In this document: positions 36,143 to 44,828 of the stretch, piece by piece | Layout: each line of letters starts with the position of its first letter | Numbering within the stretch: the stretch's first letter is position 1 | Assembly (NCBI GenBank): GCA_946408995.1 | Contig: CAMJUL010000006.1 | Coordinates: forward strand, 1 to 64,000 | Length of the DNA stretch: 64,000 nucleotides | Direction: 5' to 3' | From: an uncultured Clostridia bacterium | GTDB lineage: Bacteria; Bacillota; Clostridia; Christensenellales; Aristaeellaceae | Translations under genes and position numbers: made by a program | The notes under the pieces: generated by a model | Databases searched by the model: none | What the model saw: only the letters and a program-made list of their open reading frames with translations | What the model was told of the DNA's origin: nothing

Positions 36143-38446
36143 TCAGGAACGTGTTTCCTGTTCCGCCGCATACCAGTTTTTTTGGAACGTCAGGATGTTT
36201 TTTTCACCCTCCCGGACATACGAAACGCTGTCCATGGTCTGCTTCACCAGATAAACGCCAAACCCGCCGAACTGTCTTTCAGCCACCCCCAATGTCCTTG
36301 ACGGATCCGGCTTTTGGGTCGGATCATAGGGGATGCCCGTGTCCGACAGGCGGATTCGGATTCCGTCCTCCCCCGCTTCAGCCTCCAGGTCCACGGTTTC
36401 CGTCCCGTCCCGGGAGGGATAGGCATAGCTTGCGATGTTCACAAACACTTCTTCCACCGCCATGGCAATCTGTTTCTTCGCCTTTTCCCCGCAGGCCGTC
36501 CCTGTCAGTTTGCCCTCCACGAAGGCCAGGGCCGCGGGCAGCTCCTCCACCCGGGCGGACAGGGTGATCCTGTTTTCCTCCCCTGCCGGCGTTTCCCCGC
36601 CTGCGTAATACAGACATACCTGGGTGATGTCGTCAAACTGCGGCGCATCGCCCACAAAGGCTTTCAGGCTTTTCCCCACGGTTTCACAGATTTTCCGGCA
36701 GCCTGCCTCCCCCGCGCCGAACGCGGCCGACAGCAGCGCCAGCAGCCGGTCGTTTCCGTACATTTGTCCCTCCGCGTTGGCGGCCTCCGTCACCCCGTCG
36801 GTATACAGGTACAGATAATCCCCGGGTTCCATCTGCAGGGTCTGCTCCCGGTACCGCACCCCCTCCATCATGGCCAGGACCAGGTTAACCTTCTGCTGGA
36901 CGAAGGACGCGTTTCCCCGGCGGATCAGCACCGGCGGATTGTGCCCCGCGTTGACAAAGCGGACCAGCCCCGTATCCGTCTCCAGGAAGCCCATCCAGGC
37001 GGTCAGGAACATTTCCGCCTGATTGCCTGCACAGAGCTTTTCGTTGGCGTTTGCAAAGACGTCCGCAGGTTCGTCCCCCCGCTCGGCATATTCCCGGAGC
37101 ACCGTTTTGGAGGTCATCATGAACATGGCCGCGGGAATGCCTTTTCCGGAAACGTCGGCCACCAGGAACGCCAGACGCTTTTCGTCCTGAAGGTAAAAAT
37201 CGTAGAAATCGCCCCCGACCTCCCTGGCCGGTTTCATTTTGGCAAACAGCGCGAACTCCTTCCGGTCCGGATAGGGCGGAAAGACCGACGGCAAGGCGGA
37301 GGACTGGATGCTCTTTGCCAGGGCAAGCTCCTCGTCAATGCGTGCGGCGGCGGCGGCAATATACGCCTTCAGGGTGCTTACGGTGGCGTTGATGTCGTCC
37401 GACAGGGAGGAAAACTCCGTGTTGGCGCGCACCTCCACCCTTTCCTCCAGGTCGCCCTCGGCGATCCGGGACAGGGAGGCGTTCACCAGGCCCAGGTTAT
37501 CCAGCACCAGCCGTTTCACCAGCAGGAAAATGACCGCAAACAGGGCGATGAAGAGGAGGATCTCCATGATCCCCATCACCCGAAGGGAGGAATCCCGCTC
37601 CAGGATGATCTCGTTCTCCGGCAGGACCGCCAGGATATAATACCCTTCTGTAAAGATGTAGACGCAGGCGCTCCTTACGCCGTACACCTCGGTGCGGAAC
37701 ACCTCTCCCTCCGGCATGCTGTCCCGGTCGATCCAGATCCCCGTTTCCTTCAGGTTCTGCCCTTCAAGGCCATGGCGGTCGCTGACGATGTTCCAGTCCT
37801 CGCTGGCGATGATGATACAGCCCGACTTGCCCACATGCCGGTTTTTCGCGGCATTGATGACGGATTCGCCGATGTCCCTGTGAAAGCGCTCCCCGTCGTA
37901 GCCCACCTGCACAAAGCCCCCTGCCTCAAGCTTCACCGCCGCATATTTTCTGAACAGCGCCGGGTCGAACGACGTGGGCTGGTAGTTTTGCACATACGCC
38001 TCCGCCCCTCCGTCCAGAAGCACCATGAACTCCCCCGACTGCGCGCCGTCGCGCATGTCGTAATTCAGGAACTGAGGAAGGGTGGTGGCTATGATGATGC
38101 CGTTTTCGTTGATCACGTTGATTTCCGCCACGTCATAGCGCTCAAGAAGCTCCAACAGAAAGGCGTCCTCCGCAGGGATTCCCCCGTCCAGCCTGCCGGC
38201 AATGCGGCAGGTCAGATCCAGAAGGTTTTTGTCCGAGGCGTCCATGACATCCTGTCGGACGTCCTGCACGTTGAGGTTGAGCAGCGTCACCGCGCTGCTT
38301 TCCGATCTGAGGGTCTGATGCACAAAGGTAAAGGTCATGGAGGACAGAAAGCCCAGGACCACGATCACCAAAAGGCCCCGGAGGAAGACCCTGGAAATGG
38401 TGATGCTGCGCCGTTTCCCCGCGCCGGCATGCCCGTCCATGGTCAC
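36143..38446 (-). CDS. membrane PP2C-type (RsbU/SpoIIE) phosphatase with sensor, HAMP and C-terminal HATPase domain
   Basis: A 767-aa signalling protein. A first membrane helix (about 18-42) is followed by an extracellular dCache-like sensor (about 45-290) and a second helix (about 292-318). A HAMP linker then leads to a PP2C phosphatase domain (about 390-600; VGGDFYDFY, VADVSGKGIPAAMFM, YTDGVTEA). A histidine-kinase-like ATPase domain ends it (about 625-755; EEVFVNIASYAY, LSDTGIPYDP, GGFGVYLVKQ). It should dephosphorylate the STAS partner encoded just upstream and may also phosphorylate it, so phosphatase and kinase of a partner switch are fused. The GTG at 38446 overlaps the STAS stop; an ATG at 38440 is a possible alternative start. 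Confidence 0.9.
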   Translation of the reverse strand: MTMDGHAGAGKRRSITISRVFLRGLLVIVVLGFLSSMTFTFVHQTLRSESSAVTLLNLNVQDVRQDVMDASDKNLLDLTCRIAGRLDGGIPAEDAFLLELLERYDVAEINVINENGIIIATTLPQFLNYDMRDGAQSGEFMVLLDGGAEAYVQNYQPTSFDPALFRKYAAVKLEAGGFVQVGYDGERFHRDIGESVINAAKNRHVGKSGCIIIASEDWNIVSDRHGLEGQNLKETGIWIDRDSMPEGEVFRTEVYGVRSACVYIFTEGYYILAVLPENEIILERDSSLRVMGIMEILLFIALFAVIFLLVKRLVLDNLGLVNASLSRIAEGDLEERVEVRANTEFSSLSDDINATVSTLKAYIAAAAARIDEELALAKSIQSSALPSVFPPYPDRKEFALFAKMKPAREVGGDFYDFYLQDEKRLAFLVADVSGKGIPAAMFMMTSKTVLREYAERGDEPADVFANANEKLCAGNQAEMFLTAWMGFLETDTGLVRFVNAGHNPPVLIRRGNASFVQQKVNLVLAMMEGVRYREQTLQMEPGDYLYLYTDGVTEAANAEGQMYGNDRLLALLSAAFGAGEAGCRKICETVGKSLKAFVGDAPQFDDITQVCLYYAGGETPAGEENRITLSARVEELPAALAFVEGKLTGTACGEKAKKQIAMAVEEVFVNIASYAYPSRDGTETVDLEAEAGEDGIRIRLSDTGIPYDPTQKPDPSRTLGVAERQFGGFGVYLVKQTMDSVSYVREGEKNILTFQKNWYAAEQETRS

Positions 38447-38739
38447 AGGATCTCCATCAGGTCCGACAGGCCGGTCACGTCAAACACTTCCCGGACATCC
38501 TCCTGCATGTTCCGGATGACCATACGGCCCTGTCGGTTCATCACCTTCTGGGCGGCGCTCACCACCCGGAGCCCCGCCGAGGTGATATAGGACAGGCGCT
38601 CAAAATCAAACACCAGTTCCTTTACCCCTTCAATGCCGGTGCGCAATTCCGCCTCCAGCTGCCTGGAGGTAAGAGTGTCCAGACGCCCGTCCAGGGCAAT
38701 CGTCCAGACGCCGTCTTCTTTGGCCGTCTTTATTTCCAT
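38443..38739 (-). CDS. STAS-domain anti-sigma-factor antagonist
   Basis: A 98-aa SpoIIAA/RsbV-like protein made of one STAS domain. The phosphorylatable serine is Ser54 in YITSAGLRV, after the strand LVFDFERLS. Unphosphorylated, such proteins bind anti-sigma kinases and free a sigma factor or another target. It overlaps the following phosphatase gene by four bases, so the two are a coupled module. It lies 17 bases after the second NHLM transporter gene, in line with being in the RiPP transcript. Confidence 0.93.
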   Translation of the reverse strand: MEIKTAKEDGVWTIALDGRLDTLTSRQLEAELRTGIEGVKELVFDFERLSYITSAGLRVVSAAQKVMNRQGRMVIRNMQEDVREVFDVTGLSDLMEIL

Positions 38740-38756
38740 ACGCGTTCCCTCCTTGT

Positions 38757-40946
38757 TTACACGTCTTTGTCCATCAGCTGCCGGGAGACCAGATGCGCAA
38801 ACAATCCCTGTTTCTCCATCAATTCCTCATAGGTCCCTTCCTCTGCGATCTTCCCGCCGTCCAATACGACGATCCTGTCGCACCGGCGGATGGTGGACAG
38901 GCGGTGGGCAATGACCAGCCGGGTGCATTTCATCCTGTCCAGGGCCTCGGACACCTGCTTCTGCGTCAGGTTGTCCAGGGCGGAGGTGGCCTCGTCAAAC
39001 ATCAGGATCTTCGGCTTTGGCGCGATGGCCCGGGCAATCATCAGCCGCTGCCGCTGTCCGCCCGATATGCCGCCCTGGCCTTCCGAGATCAGGGTGTTCA
39101 TGCCCATGGGCATGCCGCGGATGTCGTCGGCAAAGCCGGCCGTCTCCGCGGCTTCCCAGGCCTCCCTCAGGCCCAGCCAGGGGGCGCAGACGGTGATGTT
39201 GGAAAAAATGTCCCCCATGAACAGCTTTCCGTCCTGCATCACGGTGCCGATGCGGCGGCGCAGGGATTTCGGGTCCAGGGTCTTCAGGTCCCGCCCGTCA
39301 TAGTACACCGCCCCCTTCAGGGGCTGTTCGAAGCCCAGAAGGACGCGCATCAGGGTGCTCTTGCCGCAGCCCGTCTTCCCCACGACGGCCACGTACTCCC
39401 CGGGCCGGATCTTCAGGCTCAGGTTGTCCAGCACAAGGGGCATGTCCGGACGGTAGCGGAAGGAGACATTGTTCATTTCGATCCCCCCCGAAAGCCGGGT
39501 GACCATGGCCTTGTTCTCATCGATTTCCGGAGCCGTCTCCAGGATCGGGCGCACCATTTCCAGGATCGGGCGGATCTGCGCCACGGATCCGGCTGCCCCG
39601 GCCAGGGCCAGGAAGGCCCCGCTGACCGCGCCGTAGGCGCTGTTGAAGGCATAATATTCCGAAATGCTTACGCCGCTCCGCACCGCCGCGTAATACAGCG
39701 CCATGGTGCCGATCAGGGAAACGGCGGTGGTGATTACGCCGCTCAGTTTCAGGAGCGCGGGGGGATTGTAAACCAGCCGCGCGTTTTCCGCATACAGTTT
39801 TCCCCACCGCGCAAACGCGCGCTGCTCCGCCCCGGAAAGGCGGATCTTCTGGATCCCCGCGATCATCGCGTGGCAGACGCTGCTCTCCCTGGCGGCAAGG
39901 GCCATCTGCTGCCGGGACACCTTCACCTGCAGCAGCATCGAAGACACGGAAACCGCCACGGTGCACAGCGTGACAAGCAAAGAAGGCGCCAGCAGAGCCG
40001 GCGCGTACAGAAAAATCTGCGAAACATACGCCAGGGAAAACAGGCTGGTCAGCCCTGTGGACAGCGCCATGTCCACCAGCTGCGTGGCAAGGGCCTGAAC
40101 AAAGCCGATTCGTGAGGACAGCTCGCCGGCACTGTACTGCTTGAAAAAGCCTGCCGGCAGCGACAGCACCCGCATCATGGACGCAGCCTCGACGCTGATC
40201 TGCAGCTTGGTGTTGATCCGGGCCAGCGCCAGGTTTTTGACCGTTGTAAAGGCCAGGACCGACAGGGACGCGCAAATCATAAAAATGGCCATGCCGGTCA
40301 GGGCCCGGAGGCTGCCGGACAAAAGCACGTCCGAAAACAGCAGCCGGTTCAGGCCGGGAAGCAGCATGCCCGTGAACGTGACCGCGGCCACCGCCCCGCC
40401 GAGCATCACCAGGTCCGCGGGGGAGAGCTGCTCCAGGACATATTTCAGCAGGCTTCCGGCGCCCATTTTTTTCAGGGGAAACGGCTTGTAAAATGCAAAC
40501 GCTTCCCGGTCGATCAGCGCCTCGGTGTTCCGGTTCAGGCGGACGCTCCGCCCGGTTTTCCGGTCATAAAAACAGTACCCGTTCAGCCCGTGCGGCAGCA
40601 GGGCAACCACGCTGCCGTCGTCCCTGCGCGTGCCCAGCATCGCCCCAAAGGCGTCTTTATACCACCCTTTTTCCAGGAGGACGCTGCGCCGCATGATGCC
40701 GTAAGGACGCATCAGGAATTCCAGCACCTCGTTCATGTCCCGGATGCTCTCGGGGACTTCCCTGGGCCTGACATGATAATAGTTCAGGATGCTGCCGACG
40801 GCGTCCGCGGTCAGCTGACGATCGTCGTTCAGGGCCTCCGACATCTTCCGGCCCATCACCGCCCCGGCGATCTCCCGGAAAGAATCCTCGAAAGCCGCGC
40901 GGTCCGCCGTTTTCCTTTCCCGGATCTGCTCCTCAAACCAACCCAC
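38757..40946 (-). CDS. NHLM-type bacteriocin system ABC transporter, permease/ATPase without peptidase
   Basis: A 729-aa half-transporter of the second NHLM type (cf. TIGR03797). An N-terminal region of about 150 aa lacks a C39 peptidase. It is followed by six membrane helices (about 170-450) and an ATPase domain with Walker A GKTGCGKST, signature ISGGQRQR and Walker B ILMFDEATSALD. It probably pairs with the C39 transporter encoded upstream to form the export channel for the RiPP products. The start is GTG at 40946 with GGAGG about eight bases upstream. The 142-base gap before it (40947-41088) contains nothing I can call. Confidence 0.9.
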   Translation of the reverse strand: MGWFEEQIRERKTADRAAFEDSFREIAGAVMGRKMSEALNDDRQLTADAVGSILNYYHVRPREVPESIRDMNEVLEFLMRPYGIMRRSVLLEKGWYKDAFGAMLGTRRDDGSVVALLPHGLNGYCFYDRKTGRSVRLNRNTEALIDREAFAFYKPFPLKKMGAGSLLKYVLEQLSPADLVMLGGAVAAVTFTGMLLPGLNRLLFSDVLLSGSLRALTGMAIFMICASLSVLAFTTVKNLALARINTKLQISVEAASMMRVLSLPAGFFKQYSAGELSSRIGFVQALATQLVDMALSTGLTSLFSLAYVSQIFLYAPALLAPSLLVTLCTVAVSVSSMLLQVKVSRQQMALAARESSVCHAMIAGIQKIRLSGAEQRAFARWGKLYAENARLVYNPPALLKLSGVITTAVSLIGTMALYYAAVRSGVSISEYYAFNSAYGAVSGAFLALAGAAGSVAQIRPILEMVRPILETAPEIDENKAMVTRLSGGIEMNNVSFRYRPDMPLVLDNLSLKIRPGEYVAVVGKTGCGKSTLMRVLLGFEQPLKGAVYYDGRDLKTLDPKSLRRRIGTVMQDGKLFMGDIFSNITVCAPWLGLREAWEAAETAGFADDIRGMPMGMNTLISEGQGGISGGQRQRLMIARAIAPKPKILMFDEATSALDNLTQKQVSEALDRMKCTRLVIAHRLSTIRRCDRIVVLDGGKIAEEGTYEELMEKQGLFAHLVSRQLMDKDV

Positions 40947-41088
40947 CTGGGATCCCTCCCGCCATTTGGATCAAAAGCAGCAACGCACTCCCAACGTCAA
41001 AACATGAGAAACGGGGACATTGAAACCGTGCCGGCGTTCCTCGCGGCGCGGTGCCGCCAAAACACCTTCCCCGGACCGGTGCGCGGCC

Positions 41089-43272
41089 CTATTCCGCCGT
41101 GACCAGCGATTTGTATCTGCCGCCGAGGGCAAGCAGCTCCTCGTGGGTCCCGCGTTCCACAGCCCTTCCATGGTTCAGCACGATGATCTCGTCGCAGTCC
41201 CGGACGGTCGAAAGCCTGTGCGCCACCACGATACAGGTGATCCCCCGCATCCGGATGGACTGCGCGACCTCGTATTCCGTACGGGCGTCCAGTGCGCTTG
41301 TCGCTTCATCCAGGATGATCACCGTGGGGTCCTGGGCCAGCACCCGGGCGATCTCCAGCCGCTGCCGCTGGCCCCCGGAAAAATCCCTTCCGCCTTCCGC
41401 AAGGCGGTATTGATAGCCGCCCTCCCGCCGCATGATCTCCTCGTGGATGCGGGCGTCCCGCGCGGCCATGATCATTTCGTAGTCCTCAATGGACTGATCC
41501 CACATTTTGATGTTGTTGGCGACGGTGTCCTCAAACAGGATGATATCCTGGTCCACTACCGCCACGGACCCGGTAAAGACGCCGCGGTCGATGGCCGAAA
41601 TCGGCTTTCCGTCAAACAGGATCTCCCCGCTCCAGGGCTCGTACAGCCCTGAGATCAGCTTGGCCAGGGTGCTCTTTCCGCAGCCGGACATCCCGACCAG
41701 CGCTACACACTGCCCCGGCTCCATCTCCAGGCTGAAATCCTCGATCAGCGGGCCGGCCAGTCTGCTGTAGCCGAAGGTCACATGCCGCAGGGACACCTTG
41801 CCGGACAGCTTGTCGAAGGCCTCTTCCGGGTCCTCTTTTTCCTCCCTCGCAAAAGCCGGCGCGTCCGGATACTCCATCACGTCCTCAATACGTTCCATAT
41901 CGGTCCGCATTTCCTGGAACGTCTGCCCGGCGGAGATCAGCTGGTTGGCCGGCCCCATAAAGGAGGCAAGAAACCCCTGGAAGGCCATGATCATGCCCAC
42001 GGTAAAGCGGCCCTGCATGGTCAGGCCGATGCCCAGGATCACCGTGACCACGTTCAGCGTCCGGCTGACCGCCCCGGGGATCATGCCCAGGTACTGGTTC
42101 AGTCTCGCAAAGCGGATATTCTGGGTGTTGACCGAAGCCTGATAGCCTGCCCACCGTTCAAAATAGCCGTTCTCCGCCCCGCTGGCCTTGATGGTCTCGA
42201 TCATGTCCAGGGCGCCCATGGTGGCGCCGGAGAGCTTGCCCTTGTCCCGCATGGCGACCCGGGTGATGTTCACCCGTTTTTTGCCGATATACCGTGACAG
42301 GCCCAGGTTGACGGCCATGGAGGAAAGCCCGACCAGGGTCAGCAGCCAGGAATACCGGATCATCACCACCAGGTAAAAAACCATCATGGCCGTGTTCAGC
42401 ACAAGCGGCGCAAGGGTGTTCACCACCTGGCCGGCAATGGACGCGTTGCCGGCCTTGCGCGCCTGGATGTCCCCCGCCATCCGCTGGGAAAAAAACGACA
42501 TGGGCAGCTTCATGATCTTCCACATATAGCCGGCATTGCCGACGGCGGCCATTTTCCCGTTGATCCGCAGGGAATAGACGGCCTGGATCCAGGCGGCCGT
42601 CAGCCGCATGACAGCCAGCACACCCAGCCCGACAAAAAAGGGGGCAACCCAGGCCGGGTTTGAGCCGGGAAGCAGGTAATCCAGGAACGCGCGGGAAAAC
42701 CCGGCGCTGAGGATGCCGGTCAGGGAAGCGATCACCGTGGTGAGCGCCGTGAACAGGACGGCGCTCTCCGCCCCCTGCAGACGCTTCCGGGCAAAGGCTA
42801 GGACGCTCTTGGGCCGGCCCTCCGGCTCAAAGCCTTCCCCCGGCGCCATCAGAAGCGCGATGCCCGTAAAGGCGCGGTCGAACTGCTCCATGGTCACCGT
42901 GCAGCTGCCCTTGGCAGGATCGTTCAGATACGCCTTGTCGCCCTTAAACCCGTTGCACACCACAAAATGGTTGAACTCCCAATGGACAATGCACGGAAAA
43001 CTGCCGTCCCTGCGCAGCGCCCCCGGCTCCGCGCGGCAGCCCCGGGCCGTCATGCCGTACCCGCGGGCCGCTTTCAGCACATTCAGGGCATTGGAGCCGT
43101 CCCTGCTCACGCCGCAGTCGGCCCGCACCTGCTCCAGCGGGATCCATTTCCCGTAATAGGCCATGACCATGCAGAGGCAGGCCGCGCCGCATTCCAGCGC
43201 TTCCAGCTGCATCACCACCGGCACCTTTGCCACACCTTTCCGGACAGGCTGTCTGATCTTCTGCCTCGCCAT
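41089..43272 (-). CDS. NHLM-type C39-peptidase ABC exporter
   Basis: A 727-aa peptidase-containing ABC transporter (cf. TIGR03796). The N-terminal C39 peptidase covers residues 15-150 with catalytic Cys28 (LECGAACL), His102 (WEFNHFVV) and Asp118 (LNDPAKG). It is followed by six membrane helices and an ATPase domain with Walker A GMSGCGKST, FSGGQRQR and VIILDEATSALD. Such enzymes cut after a double glycine and export the released core. Both precursors encoded upstream have Ala-Gly-Gly at residues 89-91, matching this specificity. It follows the short secretion protein gene by 73 bases. The ribosome site (GGGGG) is weak. Confidence 0.95.
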   Translation of the reverse strand: MARQKIRQPVRKGVAKVPVVMQLEALECGAACLCMVMAYYGKWIPLEQVRADCGVSRDGSNALNVLKAARGYGMTARGCRAEPGALRRDGSFPCIVHWEFNHFVVCNGFKGDKAYLNDPAKGSCTVTMEQFDRAFTGIALLMAPGEGFEPEGRPKSVLAFARKRLQGAESAVLFTALTTVIASLTGILSAGFSRAFLDYLLPGSNPAWVAPFFVGLGVLAVMRLTAAWIQAVYSLRINGKMAAVGNAGYMWKIMKLPMSFFSQRMAGDIQARKAGNASIAGQVVNTLAPLVLNTAMMVFYLVVMIRYSWLLTLVGLSSMAVNLGLSRYIGKKRVNITRVAMRDKGKLSGATMGALDMIETIKASGAENGYFERWAGYQASVNTQNIRFARLNQYLGMIPGAVSRTLNVVTVILGIGLTMQGRFTVGMIMAFQGFLASFMGPANQLISAGQTFQEMRTDMERIEDVMEYPDAPAFAREEKEDPEEAFDKLSGKVSLRHVTFGYSRLAGPLIEDFSLEMEPGQCVALVGMSGCGKSTLAKLISGLYEPWSGEILFDGKPISAIDRGVFTGSVAVVDQDIILFEDTVANNIKMWDQSIEDYEMIMAARDARIHEEIMRREGGYQYRLAEGGRDFSGGQRQRLEIARVLAQDPTVIILDEATSALDARTEYEVAQSIRMRGITCIVVAHRLSTVRDCDEIIVLNHGRAVERGTHEELLALGGRYKSLVTAE

Positions 43273-43345
43273 CGTTCACGCCCCCAATGATACGCGGAAT
43301 GCAATCAGGGCCGGCCGCACCGTCCCTTTTCCCTCCGGAAAAAAC

Positions 43346-43564
43346 TCAGTTCGTCACCAGCGAAATCGGATGGATCTCCACGGTCCCTCCGTCCGGGGTC
43401 TTCGCCTCCAGCGTGCCAAATATACTCCAAGCCAGGATCCCCGCCAGCAGGAGCACCAGCGCCAGCAGAACCAGCCACACGGAGGGCGAGGTGACACGGA
43501 TATAATCGTTCAGCTGTTCGGGAGAGGAGATCCGGTCCATGGTCTTCTTGCGGAAAATGCTCAT
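43346..43564 (-). CDS. very short NHLM-type (HlyD-like) secretion protein, single TM
   Basis: A 72-aa protein starting MSIFRKKTMDRISSPEQLND, the N-terminus typical of NHLM system secretion (membrane-fusion) proteins, followed by one membrane helix (VWLVLLALVLLLAGILAWSIF). Only about 20 residues follow the helix, ending in IHPISLVTN. Full family members normally carry a long HlyD-like domain there. So it is either an internally deleted gene, with the original C-terminus retained, or a natural minimal form. The ribosome site (GGAAAGGAATGG) and conserved N-terminus argue that it is expressed. It lies between the precursors and the C39 exporter. Confidence 0.75.
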   Translation of the reverse strand: MSIFRKKTMDRISSPEQLNDYIRVTSPSVWLVLLALVLLLAGILAWSIFGTLEAKTPDGGTVEIHPISLVTN

Positions 43565-43588
43565 TTTCCATTCCTTTCGTTCCGCACG

Positions 43589-43636
43589 GCGCAGACAGCC
43601 GCTTCTTTCCTTTCGAAAAGTCCCGGCTGCCTGCGC
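43589..43636 (-). promoter_or_regulatory. stem-loop between precursor and secretion genes
   Basis: A 13-bp stem with a single G-T pair and a 22-base loop lies in the 160-base gap between the second precursor gene and the secretion protein. There is no T-tract, so it may be an RNA processing or stability element that favours precursor mRNA over transporter mRNA. Confidence 0.55.
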
Positions 43637-43724
43637 CTGCAGATCCCTCTCATTCCCCTCCGGCCCCTCCCGACGCGGCGTCCCGTGGACGCCCGCGGGG
43701 ATTCAGGCCGCAGGACCTGCGAGA

Positions 43725-44195
43725 TCAGTTGTATTCAAAGGCGTTGTTGTCACAGATATAAACGACGTTGGGGTCGCGGCCGTAATTGTGCCAGTCGCAG
43801 AGGTAGTCGCTGTAATACAGGAACGTGTTGTCGCACGCGTCGGTAAAGTAGCAGTTTTCCATGTCCATGAAGTCATACTTGCAATCGGGATGCTTTTCGC
43901 CATGGGTGTGCCCGGAAGCCCCGCCGCCGGCGACGGCAAACAGCGCTTCGTCCTCCAGGTCCCTGAGCCCGGCGATTTTCTCGTCCGTTTTTTCTTTCAG
44001 TTTCTCAGCCTCTTCCCTGACGAAGGCCTCAAGGTCCTCCCCGGTCACCTCAAAGCCCATTTCCTTTGCCAGGCCGGTATAGACCGCGTTCCTGTCCTTG
44101 TCCTCCGAAGCCTGGATTCCGTTCCGGATCTTTTCCATCGCCTGGGGATTCTTCTTCAGCGCCTCAAAAAAGGCCGCCACGATTTCTCTTGCCAT
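43725..44195 (-). CDS. RiPP precursor with Nif11-like leader (precursor 2)
   Basis: A 156-aa precursor peptide. Residues 1-91 are an acidic helical leader of Nif11-like type, ending in LFAVAGG, the double-glycine cut site. The core of about 65 residues has five cysteines (105, 115, 121, 133, 148) and many Asp, Asn and aromatic residues. The first four Cys share exact spacing with the neighbouring precursor (9, 5 and 11 residues between), along with the residues D-x-E-N-C, D-x-C-D, and Y-x2-Y-x-C. The likely modifier is the radical SAM enzyme at 44829 and the exporter the C39 transporter. The ATG follows GAAGGGG by about nine bases. Confidence 0.85.
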   Translation of the reverse strand: MAREIVAAFFEALKKNPQAMEKIRNGIQASEDKDRNAVYTGLAKEMGFEVTGEDLEAFVREEAEKLKEKTDEKIAGLRDLEDEALFAVAGGGASGHTHGEKHPDCKYDFMDMENCYFTDACDNTFLYYSDYLCDWHNYGRDPNVVYICDNNAFEYN

Positions 44196-44244
44196 GCTTT
44201 ACACCCCTTCGTTGTCTGTATTCCGAGGATTGTGCCGTCTGTCT

Positions 44245-44694
44245 TCACACGATCAGGGACAAAAGGTCCGGAACTTTGTCCACCATGTTGCCGGGACAGA
44301 TGTGCTGGGTCATGGAGCACTCATAGCCCTCATACCGCTGGAGCACGGCGTCGCACCCGTCGTTCACCCAGCAGTTTTCCTTGTCGCGGTACGTGTCCTT
44401 GCATTCTTCATTCTCTTTCACGCCGCCGGCGACGACCGCCAGTTCCTCATCCGCCATGTTTTCGATCTCCGCGATCTGGGCATCGGTCTTTTCCTGCCGC
44501 GCGGATTCCTTCCCCGCCAGATAGTCCTTCAGGTCCTCCTCGGATATTTCATAGCCGTTTTCCCTGGCGATGCCCAAAAGCACCTTCAGTTTTTCCTCCA
44601 TGTTTTTTGCGGGCTCCATGCCCTTGAGTTTTTGGACGATCTCGGGCTTGCCTTTGATTTCCTCCAGAAACACTTCAAACCGGTTCTTTCCCAT
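44245..44694 (-). CDS. RiPP precursor with Nif11-like leader (precursor 1)
   Basis: A 149-aa precursor peptide. The leader (1-91) has the Nif11-like pattern FLEEIKGKPEIVQKLKG and ENGYEISEEDLKDYL, and ends LAVVAGG. The core (92-149) has five cysteines (98, 108, 114, 126, 133) with the same first three spacings as the other precursor, and a different C-terminal tail rich in hydrophobic residues (VPDLLSLIV). The ATG at 44694 is chosen because AAAGGAGAAGG lies just upstream. An in-frame extension to 44784 would bury it. It directly follows the radical SAM gene in the operon. Confidence 0.87.
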   Translation of the reverse strand: MGKNRFEVFLEEIKGKPEIVQKLKGMEPAKNMEEKLKVLLGIARENGYEISEEDLKDYLAGKESARQEKTDAQIAEIENMADEELAVVAGGVKENEECKDTYRDKENCWVNDGCDAVLQRYEGYECSMTQHICPGNMVDKVPDLLSLIV

Positions 44695-44828
44695 GGTTCC
44701 TTCTCCTTTCAGGATCATTCGTTGACTGCCCCGGTATTCACAGGCGCCGGGAACACCTTTGTTTTCCGTCGCGGATGCATTCACCTCTTTTCTGTGGCTG
44801 AATGACAGCGTCTCCTGGACGCTCCTCT

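Noticed and set aside
40947..41088. Possible extra small gene between the two ABC transporter genes
   Set aside because: No frame with a start, ribosome site and plausible length was found. It looks like plain spacer.
44695..44784. N-terminal extension or tiny peptide upstream of RiPP precursor 1
   Set aside because: The extension would bury the strong AAAGGAG site of the 44694 start. A 21-codon ATG frame there has a ribosome site too close to the start.
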